From contig JH720332.1 of assembly GCA_000231825.2 (NCBI GenBank), forward strand, positions 104,585-168,584: a DNA stretch of 64,000 nt. Direction: 5' to 3'. Shown here piece by piece: positions 50,892 through 62,890 of this stretch (position 1 is its first letter; every line of letters begins with the position of its first letter). This stretch comes from Tetrahymena elliotti 4EA (Eukaryota; Ciliophora; Oligohymenophorea; Hymenostomatida; Tetrahymenidae). The position numbers were made by a program, and so were the translations under genes. The notes under the pieces are model-generated. The model saw only the letters and a program-made list of their open reading frames with translations. It did no database searches and was not told where the DNA came from.

Positions 50892-52018
50892 ATGAATCCT
50901 TCATACAACCCTAATGATGATATCTAAAATAAAAAGAGATATTTGAAGTTGTCATTTTTAGTCATAGCTGTTATTTCCTGCTTCACTTGTTATGCAAGAG
51001 CTGACTACAATCTTCCTCTTTTCGCCTTTTCTTATCTACTTTGGGATTAAATCAATCCTGTATGATTCAAATTATATCTTTCTTATTGCAACGATCATTA
51101 TTTAGCAAAATCAAATCAATTTTTTACTTTTCTAAAAAGCATAGCAAATACATTTATATGATAATAAATAAATAAAAGAATTTAGTTAAAATGTTTTAGC
51201 ATATTTTAAACTAAAATATAAGCAGCAATTCTTTTATCATAAATAAGCTAAATAATTAACTGATTTGAAATGATTTAATGCTGAATACAAATAAACAGAA
51301 AGAAAATATTAAATTATTTAATTTTATAAAAAAGTGCGATTAAAAGACTAGACTTTTGTACTTATTCATATTCACATGGATCTTTGACTTCGTCTGGCTT
51401 ATTTACTGGGGTTCTTTCTGGGATAGTGAAAATCTTGACCAAAGCTGGGCTAAGGGAGTTTAATCATTTGTTTTGATCTTGAGCATTATTAATTTTATTA
51501 TCAAGGTAATTAACTATTCACAAGCAACTCTCTTTTTTTCATAGCAAAATAGGATATTTTCAAACAAACAAATAAATAAATAAAGCAAAATTAATGATAA
51601 TAAATAAGAAATCTTTATGTTTTTTCTTCTTAAAAAATAAAACTCAAAGCTTATAATTTCTATTATACTCAATGTCCTGCATCACTAAAAAAATATTTTA
51701 AATTAAAAATAAAAAACGATAATTTTGAAAGCTGCTTAGCAGTTTTAATTATTTGTGAAAAGACATTTTACATCAAAATTCTTTGAAATTAAAATTCAAA
51801 ATTATTAAAAATAAATAGCTAGGAGTTATTATTTTCTGCTGGGTTGTTGAATCAAAATGCAAAGAAGCTCTTAAGCCTGATGTCTTCATTAAAAATATTC
51901 AAGAAATGTTTAAAGTTGAACCTGAACGCGTAACTAACAAATTTTAATTTAAAAAAATATTTAATATCTAAATTATCTATTGATTAATTAATAGTTACAT
52001 TAAGAATCTAAGCACTGA
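50892..52018 (+). CDS. Small multi-pass membrane protein (153 residues)
   Basis: Four exons (50892-51059, 51347-51505, 51819-51929, 51995-52018) join in phase. The protein starts MNPSYNPNDDIQNKKR, then helix 1 (YLKLSFLVIAVISCFTCYA), a second hydrophobic segment containing LPLFAFSYLLWDQ, helix 3 (LLYLFIFTWIFDFVWLIYWG), helix 4 (SFVLILSIINFIIK) and a hydrophobic start of exon 3 (LGVIIFCWVVES). A short cytoplasmic tail ends ERLHQESKH. Codons are less AT-biased than the neighbours, which supports expression. Four to five helices with conserved Trp and Asp resemble small vesicle-trafficking proteins, but I do not recognise the family. The last exon is only 8 codons; without that splice the frame would end about 15 residues later in intron sequence. 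Confidence 0.75.
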
Positions 52019-52693
52019 GATCTCTCATCAATTTTGTTGTTAAAGAAATTTAAACGAAACCTAAATCAATAAAAGTTTTGTGTTTATAAAAATTGATTAT
52101 TCATTCATTACTTTATAATTTGTCAATTATGGTGTCTCTATTGTATGATATCTTTATTCGATTGACCTACATTTTTCTTAAAATTTTTAAGCTATTTGTT
52201 CAAATTATTTTATTTGCTTTTTTATTTTATATTTTTTAATTTGATCAATTTAAAAAATGAATCTTTCTTCTTATTTAAAACAATATCTGGTGGATAATAA
52301 ATATTATTTTAAATCATTAAATCTGATCGAAACCTAATTAAAATAATTAAAAGGTTTTAAAATTAGAAATAGAAGAATGAAAAGTATGAATCTGGTATAA
52401 AATTACACAAACAACAAACGATATTCTTAGTGTTAAAATTTAATTTTTGACTTGATAGAATTTATGTTACCTTCTAAATATATATTATGATGAACATCAT
52501 CTATCTTATAACAATTAAATTAATCTACGCATTATCAATTTTTTTAAAAGTTACTATTTTTAAGTAAAAGAATAATAGTAATTTTTTATAAACCTAAACA
52601 TTAATTAATACAGTTAATATTAACAGATTCAAATCTTGTTTTATTACTTAGCGTGCTTATTTGTATCTTTATATTTTGATATATTTCAATTTT
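52019..52693. other. AT-rich spacer between convergent genes
   Basis: No gene, repeat or RNA-like structure is seen. Confidence 0.45.
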
Positions 52694-55600
52694 TCAAGTT
52701 AAATTATCTTTTAAAAACTAAGTCGTTAGCATAAATGATGACTGATTGATTATGATATATTTATATTTAAGAATAATTAAATGTTTTAAAGATAAGACTT
52801 AAAGTATTTATATATTATATTTTATTTTATTTAATGATAAATGCCTTTAAAATATCAACAAAATAGACATTAAAATTTTAAATTTCCATAACTCTTGTTT
52901 TAGGTTTCTGAACACACTTTTTTGTAGTAGCATATATTACAGAAGAAGTGTATGCATTCTTAGTTTTTTCTGAGTTGACTATCATCAGAACTGTTTAGAT
53001 AGACATTATCAAAAGCATTGAGGCATATAGAGCATACATTTTCTATACATTTGCAAAGTTATTTTGAGACTTTAAGTTGAGTACCACAGAACTTGCAGAT
53101 GCATTAACAAATTTTATTTCCAACCTCAGTTTATTTGCAGTTCATACAATAAGAATAATTACATTTTGGACACATTACTGTATTTTCAATTACTTTACAT
53201 TGTATTCCACATTTTTCGCAATAGCATCTGCATTAAGGAACATTTCCTTGATGTACTAAGCATGTAACTATTTATGATAAAAAAAATTATTAGTACAATA
53301 ACGTTCTAAAAATTATATAATAATGAATACCTTTTAGACAAGAAGAGCATTTAAAATAATCAGGTTTTGAGATAGAGCTAATACTATCTTACTTTTTGCA
53401 ATAAGAGCAAACAACTTCAAATTTTTACTCACCTTTTCCTGATAACTGCTAAGATCTCATCATTTAATGCTGCAAATGAAAATCTTCTATTTCGTCAATA
53501 TTTATTGTTGATTTACAATGAATATCAAAACAATTAATTGTATCTTAATTAGTGTTAAGATACTTACGCATACATTTATAGCAAATACTATGCTAACAAC
53601 CTTTAACAAAAAAGAGATCCTATTTACAAAGCTTAGATTTACAATAATAACACTTCGATTCATCTGGTTAGCCTTAGAAATTTCTTTGACTATCAGATTT
53701 AGAATCTGATAAATTGTTAAGCTGCTGCTATACATTCATATTTTAATCTTATTTCATGTTATTTTAACTTATAATAAAATTGCATATTTCTTCAATAGTT
53801 ATCTTTTAGAGACAGTTTTAGCTCAAGCACATTATTTACTAGCTATGCTAATAAAGCCTCTATAGTTCTGTTATACATTGCAAACAGTAATAATGATTAC
53901 ATTATGCACTGATCATCATATTTTAAATGGGAAGTAATTTATAACATTTAACACATTGCTTATTTTACAAAGATTAACCTGGTAGAATTCTTTAGCTAAT
54001 CTATTAACTATCTGAAAAGCTGACGGATTGTGACTATGAATCCTTAATTTGATTAATATCCCTATTTTATTTAATAGGAGATGAATTCTATCTATTTTAT
54101 TCAATCTAATTCAAGTATTTTATCACATTCTAAGTTTCTATAAATGAAAAACATTTCATACATTTCATTTACGAAGTAGTTTTTTTCTGTAAATCATATT
54201 TTTAGAGCATACAATTTTAACAATGTTAGTGTTTGCATGGTAAATTATTAAATAAAATTTGATCAGGGTAATTTGTACTACAACTAACACATTTATTTTT
54301 ATTCGATTCTTATTATTCTTGTAAGAATTTCTTTATCTTATTTGGATCTAACTAACGAGAGCATTCATCACACTAACATTTAAAACTATATTTTGAATAA
54401 TCTAAATATTTGCTTGCAATACATCCCTAACAAAAGATGTGCCCACAATTATCATAATAAAAAAATTCTTGACCTATTTCTTGATTACACTTCACGCAAT
54501 TATACTTTGAAGCTAGCTTTTATTTAGAGTCTTATTACTACAATTATTATTATTGCTATTGTTGCAACTCATATTGTTGTTTTTCTTATTATTATTAAAT
54601 CTTCTATTTTTATAATATTTTATCAAAGTTTTACAAGAATGACTATACACTAGCTAGATTAATTGGACTACTACAATTTTATTTATAACAATACATTTAT
54701 TTTAATTTTGGATTTTTTAAGCAATAAAAACAAAATTTATGCTAAAGTCTGCATTATTCATTAACATAAAGCAAGCTATAATGATATGCAGTGTTACAAG
54801 AATCACATAATTTCATTTCTTCAACTTTTAAAAAAGGTTGAGAGTTTGCTGAATTTCCTAAAGATTAATAATAATTTTAATTTATAAAAATATATAATGC
54901 TAAATAATTAAATACTTACTATTGTTACTCTAAATTGATGTTATTGTCCTGTTTAAGTTTCCACCATTAATACTACTATAATTAGCTTATGAAATATTTT
55001 ACTATTTTTGTTTATCTAATGTATTAATAAATCCATCTCCTAACAAATCTTAACTATTTACATTAGCTCTATTTTTAAGACAGACAATTAGCTTTTTAGG
55101 TAGAGAATATATAGTTAATGTTATATTTTTTTTATTTGATTAAAATTATTGAAAGGCAAAACCTTTTAAATTGGGTTCGTATTTAATCAAAATGATTTTT
55201 GTTTCCAAAACTTCTGATAAATATTTAATAATTTCAGGGCTCATATAATTTGGTGAGTCTTTAGTATATGATGGTCCTTAGAGGTAAATATCATATGTTC
55301 CAAATTTTTATGATTTCTTTAATTGTTCTCTTAAAATATTTTCAGCAATTTATTACTGTGAGTCATCTTTTGCTTTTTAAGAGAGGCCATTAATATCTTT
55401 TTTTTCAATAACCTAATTTATTGTCATCAAAAAGTTTTATTGTGCTGCTAATTATGACATGTTTCTTGTCTAAATACTTCTACTTCCTGCTAAACTTGCC
55501 CTGAAAGATTCAAGAAAACTATAAATACCATTTTATGATGCAATTATACTTTATTCTATTATTCCAAATAGTAAACCTCCTAATTGCCAATCATATGCTC

Positions 55601-55709
55601 TAAAATGTGTGTATTTTCTTTAAATTGTTTGCTTTATTTCTTGTGGTATAACTTATAATCCCTATAATTTATCTATGAATTCTTCATGTCTCATCTCATT
55701 TGACTTCAT
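52694..55709 (-). CDS. Large protein with many RING-like zinc clusters (putative E3 ligase)
   Basis: Three exons (55709-54920, 54857-53331, 53277-52694) give up to 966 residues. The N-terminal 260 residues are hydrophilic with no zinc motif (RAYDWQLGGLLFGIIEQSI). From residue about 270 at least six Cys/His clusters follow: CDSCNTAYH...CFYC, CVKCNQEI...CGHIFCQGC, CVSCSTNY...CKHQHCQNC, CVKCYKLL...CNHYYCLQC, CYYCKSKL...CQHSICYKC, and a dense IBR-like end (CEKCGIQCKVIENTVMCPKC). A Gln-rich coil separates the first two. RING and IBR modules act in ubiquitin transfer, so ligase function is inferred. The last about 65 codons after the final Cys cluster are AT-rich, so the true stop may lie earlier through an unseen intron. 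Confidence 0.8.
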
Positions 55710-56623
55710 TTTAATAAATTTTCTTCGAAATATTTATGAAAATAACTTTATTATTGATATTAAAATATATTCACCTTATCTTATCAAATAATTTTTTACA
55801 ATTCTTTTTCAAATCAATCTTATCAAATAAATCATAAGTAATTATTTCTAAAAATTTCACATATATCTTATCAATAAAATAAATTCTATTGACGCCAAAT
55901 ACATAATTATACTTTGTATTCTTTTTTAAAAAGATCTGTTCTATTTAGCAATTGTTTAATTATTTTAAATCAGCACAAAAAGTAATCTCATAATAAGATC
56001 TCACTCACTCCAATAACAAAATAAAAATAATTTTAAATGTTTTATTTAATAACAGAAAAAATGTACTCAAATTCAAAAAAAATAAACAAATAAAAGAATT
56101 ATTTATTAATTTAGAATTCATTTCTTAATTAAGAACATATTTTTTTTTTTTAAATTTAAAAATGATCTCTTACTAATAATTTTCTCAGAAAAACACAGAT
56201 TAATAGTCTATTAAAATAAAATAGACCTATCAATGTTACTTGAATGGTATATAAATATTTGATTTAGAAGTATTTGAATAATTTGTCTTTAATATAAAAT
56301 TAATATCATATCATGTCTTAGCATGTATTAAAGACACTAATTATAGAGTTATTAAGTATGTGATCAAAAATTGTATTTAGATAATCAATATCTATTTAAA
56401 TCTTTTGATTTTTCTCTCTCTGGTAATAATAAGGTAATAAGAATTTTGGGCTAATTATTTAAAATCTAAATTTTAAGTTGTTTAATTGAGGTAAGTAATA
56501 TGTGATTATATTTTATCGTGTTATTTATTTTTCACTTTAAATATTGATGAATATTTTCTACATCTTTAATTAATCAATATTTTATATTTATTTACTGTGA
56601 TTATATTATAATTTAAAGATTAT
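55710..56623. other. AT-rich spacer
   Basis: No coding sequence is visible between the divergent zinc-protein gene and the small frame at 56624. Confidence 0.45.
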
Positions 56624-56809
56624 ATGATAGACATAATTCTTGATAAGCTAGATAAGGATAAATTGATAGCATAAGAAATTTAATTAATTATAACTCTGAC
56701 TGAGCATGAGCATCTGTCCTAAAATATTGAGAAGATGGTATTTTTACAAATATTTTAATTTTATTAGATTTGATTATATCAAAAGAAACTGAATCCTTTT
56801 TGGATTTGA
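56624..56809 (+). CDS. Possible very small gene
   Basis: The first exon, 56624-56737, reads as a normal acidic helix (MIDIILDKLDKDKLIAQEIQ, then LIITLTEHEHLSQNIEKM) and ends at a GTATTT donor. The nearest acceptor keeping phase is at 56785, adding only seven codons to TGA. It could be a short protein of about 45 residues, the 5' exon of something larger, or a decayed fragment. No family recognised. Confidence 0.3.
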
Positions 56810-57032
56810 TAAAAGTAGAATATTCATGTAGAATATAATTTGTATTGGGTATTTTTTATTTATGAATGAATGAGATGGAAATATTATCAAATCGTCAAAT
56901 AAAATTAAAAGATATAAAAACAATCAAAATAATTTATAAAGAATCAATAATTATTTAAAGATTTTGACAATTATTGATACTTTTTGATAGAAGTAAGAAT
57001 ATTTAGCAACTAATTTAATTTATTTTAAAAAA

Positions 57033-58105
57033 ATGAAATTCAAAAAAATCAAGTTACTAAGAAAGTGGATTAATTTTTATAGGATCAACTATGATTTCCA
57101 TTTCCCTTATAAGCTTTTAGTTGATGGAACATTTTTAAAAGCATGTTATGATAGAAAATTTGAATTTAAGGAAAAGTTGACCAAACTTATGCATGGATAA
57201 TGTTGGGTTTAAATTACTACATGCGTTTTAAATGAGCTAAGATCTATTCGTAATTACTTTATTCTAGCAAATTATAACAAATGAATGATAAGCTTGATAA
57301 AATTACTTTAAATAAAGTTTATTAAGCTTTATAGATTATGTAAATGTTTTACTTAATTTTTCATTTTTATCAATTAGCATAATTGAAGGATTTGTTTGAT
57401 TTTGCAATGAGTTTACCCAAATTGAGATGCAACCATATTGATGGACTTACTCCTACTGAATGCTTTAAAGATTTAGTTTCAAAAAGTAATCCAGAGAGAT
57501 ACTGGGTGATGACTCAAGATGAAGAATTAAGAGAATTTTTCAATTAATTTTATCCAATTCCACTTTTTTGGATCAGCAAAGATCTTAAATTTACAATTGA
57601 AGAGCCAAATAAAAAGTCTTAAAAGGAAATAGAAAAGGTAAATAAATACTTAAGTAAATATCTTAGATATTAAAATAATTATATTATTAATAATAGAAAA
57701 AACATAATAAATATTTACCCTCAGATAAAGAACTAGCTGTTATAAAGTAAGTATAAAAAGAGTAAAAGGAAGAAGAGCTAAAGAAGCTATTCTTAAAAAT
57801 GGATAAAATAAAAAATGAAATGAATATTAGAGTTAAAAAACCAGCTAAAGGTCCTAATCCTTTGTCTGTCTAAAAGAAAAAAGAAAGAAGAATCATAAAA
57901 AAGAAATGTAATTTTTTATTTATAAAAGCTTATTGCTATCTTCAAATGTTATAAAGGACATTTTTGATATAAATACATTTTAATATTTTATAAAAATTTA
58001 GAAGACCAATCTAAAAATAGAAACAGAAAAACTAAAAAAATTAGAAAAAGAGAAAATCACTTAAGAACTAAAAAAACTATTAAAAATGATGAAGCTAATC
58101 AGTGA
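57033..58105 (+). CDS. UTP23: rRNA-processing protein UTP23 (PIN-like, small-subunit processome)
   Basis: Four exons (57033-57249, 57378-57637, 57697-57907, 58002-58105) encode 263 residues, the usual UTP23 size. The start MKFKKIKLLRKWINFYRINY, then KLLVDGTFLKACYDRKFEFK and CWVQITTCVLNELRSI, matches the degenerate PIN domain of UTP23/FCF1. YWVMTQDEELREFF is the conserved second acidic region. KGPNPLSVQKKKERRI and the basic tail are typical of UTP23. It acts in the nucleolus in early 18S pre-rRNA processing with U3/snR30-type complexes; known homologues lack nuclease activity. The last intron (57908-58001) splits a reassigned Gln codon (T|AA). Confidence 0.93.
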
Positions 58106-58853
58106 AATTAGTATATAAAATTATTAATTTATAATATATGCTGCAAGTATTTATTAATATATTCAATTCAATGAAATTCAATAAAATATACAAACCTATC
58201 ACTCATTTTAGTATTTTAATTGAAATGTTTTTAATTGGTTTTGTAACTTATCTGTTCATAATTAATTCAGCAAATGCTTTTCAATGTTTGCAGTATCTGC
58301 TTTGCTCTTTATTCCCATATCAATCTCTACATAAATTTTCCAAAAGATAGATGGTAAGATTTATGAAAGTATATTGATTGCCTCTTTTATTTTTTCTAGC
58401 ATTCAAATAAACGAATCAGCCTCCACATTTATTTTTTATTTTTATGAATTGAATTTCTAATATATCAATTTATAATCGATTTTTCAATTTTTTGAGTCTC
58501 GATTCTACTATGTTCTAGAATCAATCTCAAAAACAATTTTTAAAAAATCGATATAGATAGATCAATTAAAGTAAAATGATTGCAAGACAAAATAATAATT
58601 ATTATTTATTTGATTTTTAAAGTATCAACAAATTTAAAATCAATCAAATAACATTAATCTAAAATATTTCAATTATTAAATTTTCTTTCATCTGCATCTA
58701 TTATTGAAATTATCATGGTATTTTAGTGAAATATAATTTTTAATTACAAGTTTATTAATTAAAATAAATTAAACAAATTTTATTAACCTTAATTTTTTTA
58801 AAGTAATTCAATGATTAAAAGAAATGAATTTTTTGTAGCTTTTATGTTAAGTA
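58106..58853. other. Spacer between convergent genes with an imperfect palindrome
   Basis: No gene is seen apart from a short frame of low complexity. The palindrome at 58475-58552 lies here. Confidence 0.5.
58475..58552. repeat. Imperfect inverted repeat (arms about 33-37 bp)
   Basis: The left arm starts ATCGATTTTTC and ends CTCGATTCTA; the right arm starts TAGAATCAATCTCAAAAA and ends AAAAATCGAT. They pair with a few mismatches and small gaps around an 8-nt loop near 58508-58515. It lies between the 3' ends of UTP23 and the eEF1A-like gene, so it could serve as a bidirectional 3'-end structure or be a worn foldback element. Confidence 0.65.
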
Positions 58854-60152
58854 TCAATTGATCAAAACTTTATCAACTTTATATACTATCCCTACTGCTA
58901 TGGTCTCATCTTCTTCTGTTAATATAAATCTTCCAAGAGATGGATATTAATTGAATTCTTCTATACACAAAGGTTGTAAAGGCTCTATTTCAATAAATGC
59001 AGTATCTCTTTTTGAAATTTATTTTGGGTTTTCTTCAAGAATGTTTCCAGTTCTGTTTCCTATTTTGTAAAGGATTTTCTTGATTCGACAATCAACTTGA
59101 GTAAAGTGGATCTAAAGCTAAAACACATGTCCTATTTCAATGGGATTAGGTTTTTCTAATAAAGCTAATAAAGCAGTGAAAGATATTGCTTTCCTTGCTG
59201 GATCTCTTTAAGCATCAGAAATAACATTACCTTTTTTTATTTCAGAAACTTCTATTCCTTTAACGCTAAATCCTATATTGTCATTAGGGAGAGCTTCATT
59301 AAAAGGATGGTGCATCATTTCAAATTAAATACATTCACTTAGCAAACCACTTGGACAGAAATTTACTATCATACCAGGTTTAAGAAAACCTGTCTAAACT
59401 GTTCCTATTGGAACAATACCTACTCCACCAATTTTGTATGCATCTGAAACAAACATTCTGAATGGCTTTTCATATAAATTAGGTTTAACATTCACTGATT
59501 CAAGAGCTTAAATAAGTGTTTTTCCTTAATACCAAAAAGTATTTTATGATTTTTCTAATAAATTATCTCCTTCAACTGCTGAAACAGGAATAAAATGAAT
59601 GGTTTCTGGTTAATAATTATGTTCTTCTAACTAATTTTCTATTTGTTATTTCATTTAAACATACTAATCTTCAGAAAAACCAACCACATCTATTTTATTA
59701 AGAGCTATTATCAGCTACTTAATTCCTAATGTTTGAGCTATCAAAAACTGTTAATTTATTGAAAAATATTGGCTAGGATATTCTCTTTCATTAATTTAAA
59801 AAGATGTTATGAAGAGTGCTACATTTGCCTTATAGCATCCTTTTATAATATTTTTCATAAAATTCTTATGTCCTATAACATCTACTATATCACATTTGTT
59901 CTAGTCTGTTTCAAATTTTATGCGTTTATCTTTTTAATCACCATTTCTTTCCATTTCAAATTACAATTTTTTTAATGGAAAAGTTAAATCAACTGCTTTT
60001 TCTTTCTTGTTCTGATCTTAAAAAGTTACATCTTTGAGGAATTTAGGATTCTTTTAACCTAGCTTAAAGAGAAAGCTACCTATTGTTGTAGATCTGCCTG
60101 ATTCAGTCGATCCAAAAACTATTAAATTTACTTAATCTTTAGTTTTTTACAT
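58854..60152 (-). CDS. Divergent eEF1A-family protein with altered P-loop
   Basis: A single exon from ATG 60152 to TGA at 58854 encodes 432 residues, close to eEF1A length. The alignment is clear along the whole protein: VNLIVFGSTESGRSTTIGSF (P-loop), FMKNIIKGCYKANVALFITS, LGIKQLIIALNKID (G4), IPVSAVEGDNL (G5), then the beta-barrel domains (VGIVPIGTVQTGFLKPGMIV, LPNDNIGFSVKGI). The P-loop Lys is Arg20 (GSTESGRST for GHVDSGKST) and the G3 motif is DVIGH for DAPGH. Both changes should weaken GTP binding or hydrolysis. It is therefore probably not a working elongation factor; it may have a structural or regulatory role as reported for some eEF1A/eRF3-type paralogues, or be a slowly decaying copy. 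The intact frame argues for selection. Confidence 0.88.
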
Positions 60153-61118
60153 TGAATTGGATATTAATCTTGAGAGTAAGTAAGTATTTAGGTATTTATT
60201 ATTAATCAAATTCCTGATTAGAGATTAGATATTTAATCAAAGAACTACAATTTATATATCAGATATTATTAATAAATTCAATTACTAATAAATATTTATC
60301 TCAAATGTAGACTGAAATATTTATTCAATAGATTTCTTTTCTTCGTTAATTATAGCAAAAAAAAGTCATTTGTTAGCTTGTTTATTTTAAATTTTATTTC
60401 TTGATAGCATTTGAAAAAAGTCTTAATATCTGTATAACTTTCAAATCATTTTTGTAGAGAATCTTAATTCATTAAATTAAATAAGTGGGAAAAAAATTAA
60501 GTTAATCATAAAGACAACAATAATAAAACTAATTTTTTTTTTAGCTTTCTTTTCACACCAAGTATTTGTGAAAAATAAAATAAAAATTGATTTAAATCTA
60601 TAATTTTTTAATATATTAATATTTATCATAAAGTCAAATATGGTTGAAGTTTGATAATTGAATAATCTTTTTTTCTTTCAAAGTAATAAAACTAGATTTT
60701 TTTAGAAAAGATTACTTTAATTTTACTCTCTTAATTTTTTAAATTCTAAATATTATTCAATTTATATTTGCTATTTAAAAATTTTTTCTTGATGACTTAA
60801 TAAACAAGTCAAAATATCTTAACTTTCCAATCATATTTGGAGATAGGAGTTCTAAGTCGAAAAAATTAAGCTAATCATATAGACAACAATAATAAAACTA
60901 ATTCTTACTTTCCTTTAAATCCAAGTATTTTTAAGAATAAAATAAATATCAATCAGGTGATTACCTAATAATTTAAATCAAAAATGTTTAAAATATTTTT
61001 CTAACTTCACAAAATTGTAATAAAAATTAATTGTAAGTTACTTTTATAAAAAATTGTTAATCTAAACATTATAATACATTAAATTTAAAAGGTGATTAAA
61101 CATAAATAATATATATTT
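60153..61118. other. Spacer containing a diverged direct repeat
   Basis: No gene is seen. Segments at about 60418-60600 and 60790-60960 repeat each other in order (TTAATCATA, AGACAACAATAATAAAACTAA and CCAAGTATTT shared), offset about 370 bp. Confidence 0.6.
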
Positions 61119-62571
61119 TCATGAATTCTACTATTCTTATTCTTACTATTATTATTAATATTCAGATGCATCTTAATATTAATCATCTCCCTGTTCCTCT
61201 TCCTATTATTACTCCTACTCTTGTTGTTAATTTTAATTATTATCATCCATTTATTAAGATTTTTATTCTTGTTTTTACTACAATTGCTATTACTACTTTA
61301 TTTTTTATTATTGTTGTTAATATTATTAACTTGGCTCCTAACTTTAATCATCATAATTTTCATCTTCTTCATTCTAGTTTTATTTCTTTTTTAGGTAAAG
61401 TATAGGAGTACTTTAGACATATGGAGTAACTGTTAAAAAGAAATGAATATATTGAGCAACTTCATCAGAATTAGAGTCAAGTAGCATAAAGAAGTATTAT
61501 GGATAATTAGTTAAAAATTCTATTAATTCTATTTATTAATAAAAAATTAAATGAAATTGTAAATGATATTTCAAAGTAATTTTCATAATTATAATGAAGT
61601 TAATTATTACCATTATCTAGGCCTCTATAGACTCCATTTTAGCTTTAAACTCCTTAAATAATAGAATTACAAATATCACTTCCAGGAACTACAACTATAG
61701 GTTGTTAAAATTTAATAGCTAATCTAATTTCATCAATATAATTAGGACTGTCTCCTACAAATAAATGAACAACTCTTTGGTACACTCCACTATATTGGTA
61801 ATTTCCTTCTGCTATTCTATTTTATTATTATATTATTTTATATATTCCTATTACTTTAATTATTTATTTACCTTAAAGCAAGAGTAATTTTAAAAAGTGA
61901 TTCTTAAGTCCATCTAAGATCTTACTCTTTGTTATCTTAATATTATTTTAAATTTTAGTGATCTTTGGAAAGAATAATATTACTCAATAAAAATAAATGA
62001 GTATGCCCAGCACAAAGTTCATAAGGATCTTGATAGGTAGAATTGACTTTTGGATATTAAACTTCATCATCAGGAGCTACACCAAGCAATTTTAAACCTT
62101 TTTTATTATATAGAATAAATTGATGTAAATTTACAATACAAAAATTGATATGAAAAATAACATTTCTTAATAAATAATTGTTACCTTTTCTCATAGAGTG
62201 TTTTTCTACTCCACTAGTAATTCCATTATCAATAATTACTGCATCTGTGTTAAAACATGCTCTGGCCACTCCTGCATAAAGTTTGTTTCTATCTTATCCA
62301 CTTTTACCTCCAATAATGTTAAGAACTGGAGCTCCATTATCTAAATTTAATCTCTATAAAATCTCTTTGTATGGGAAATTCTTAGCATAAGCATCATGAA
62401 CTTTTATCTTTTACAAATAAAATCCATTAAATTTTTAATAATTCAATTATTTATTAATTCTACCAGCTTTGCTGTATTTGATCCAGGAAAGAGAAAATCG
62501 AAAACTTCATAAATATTCTCTGTTCCATAATCATTTTTTTGTGATTGATAATTGCTTTGGTATTAACTCAT
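61119..62571 (-). CDS. Stand-alone TRPM-type SLOG (LSDAT) domain protein with Gln/Glu-rich tail
   Basis: Six exons in order (62571-62464, 62407-62185, 62097-61984, 61920-61872, 61816-61611, 61528-61119) encode 369 residues. Residues 60-235 follow the nucleotide-binding SLOG fold found at the N-terminus of TRPM channels: VLNIIGGKSG (64-73), then ARACFNTDAVIIDNGITSGV, LLGVAPDDE, the AGHTHLFLL signature (His142, His144), VVHLFVGDSPNYIDE and IVVVPGSDICNSII. No membrane segment is present, so it is a soluble protein. From about residue 280 the tail is almost only Gln, Glu and Asp, mostly TAA/TAG codons, giving the opposite strand a misleading T-ending-codon frame. SLOG domains sense or process ADP-ribose and related nucleotides; that activity here is inferred. 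Confidence 0.8.
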
Positions 62572-62890
62572 TTAACTTATCTCCTTTAAACAATTTCTGA
62601 TGCTTTTTTAGAACTTAAAATAAATAAATATTGCTGTTTGTAACTTTAATTTCTTTCTTTCTTCTTTTGATAATACCAAACAAAAATAACTATATTAAAA
62701 ATATTGATTGCAAATTAATTTAAAATTGTTAATATAAACAAAATTTCTAAAATCATTAAATGTTTTCACATAGAAAAATTTATTCATTCAATTCAGTTTT
62801 GCTAAATAAATGTTAAATCAATTAAAACAATCAATCTTAAGCCATAAATTAAACTCTCTTACAACTAAATTAATCAATATCATATCCAAA
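62572..62890. other. AT-rich spacer
   Basis: Promoter side of the SLOG gene; nothing coding is seen. Confidence 0.45.

Noticed and set aside
53502..53735. Short frames on both strands inside the zinc-cluster gene
   Set aside because: Shadows of the long minus-strand Cys-rich frame, which alone has regular CxxC spacing.
61121..61597. Plus-strand open frame of 158 codons with almost only T-ending codons
   Set aside because: It is the mirror of the Gln/Glu-rich TAA/TAG/GAA tail of the SLOG protein on the minus strand. That strand continues in phase from a clear domain, so the plus frame is a shadow.
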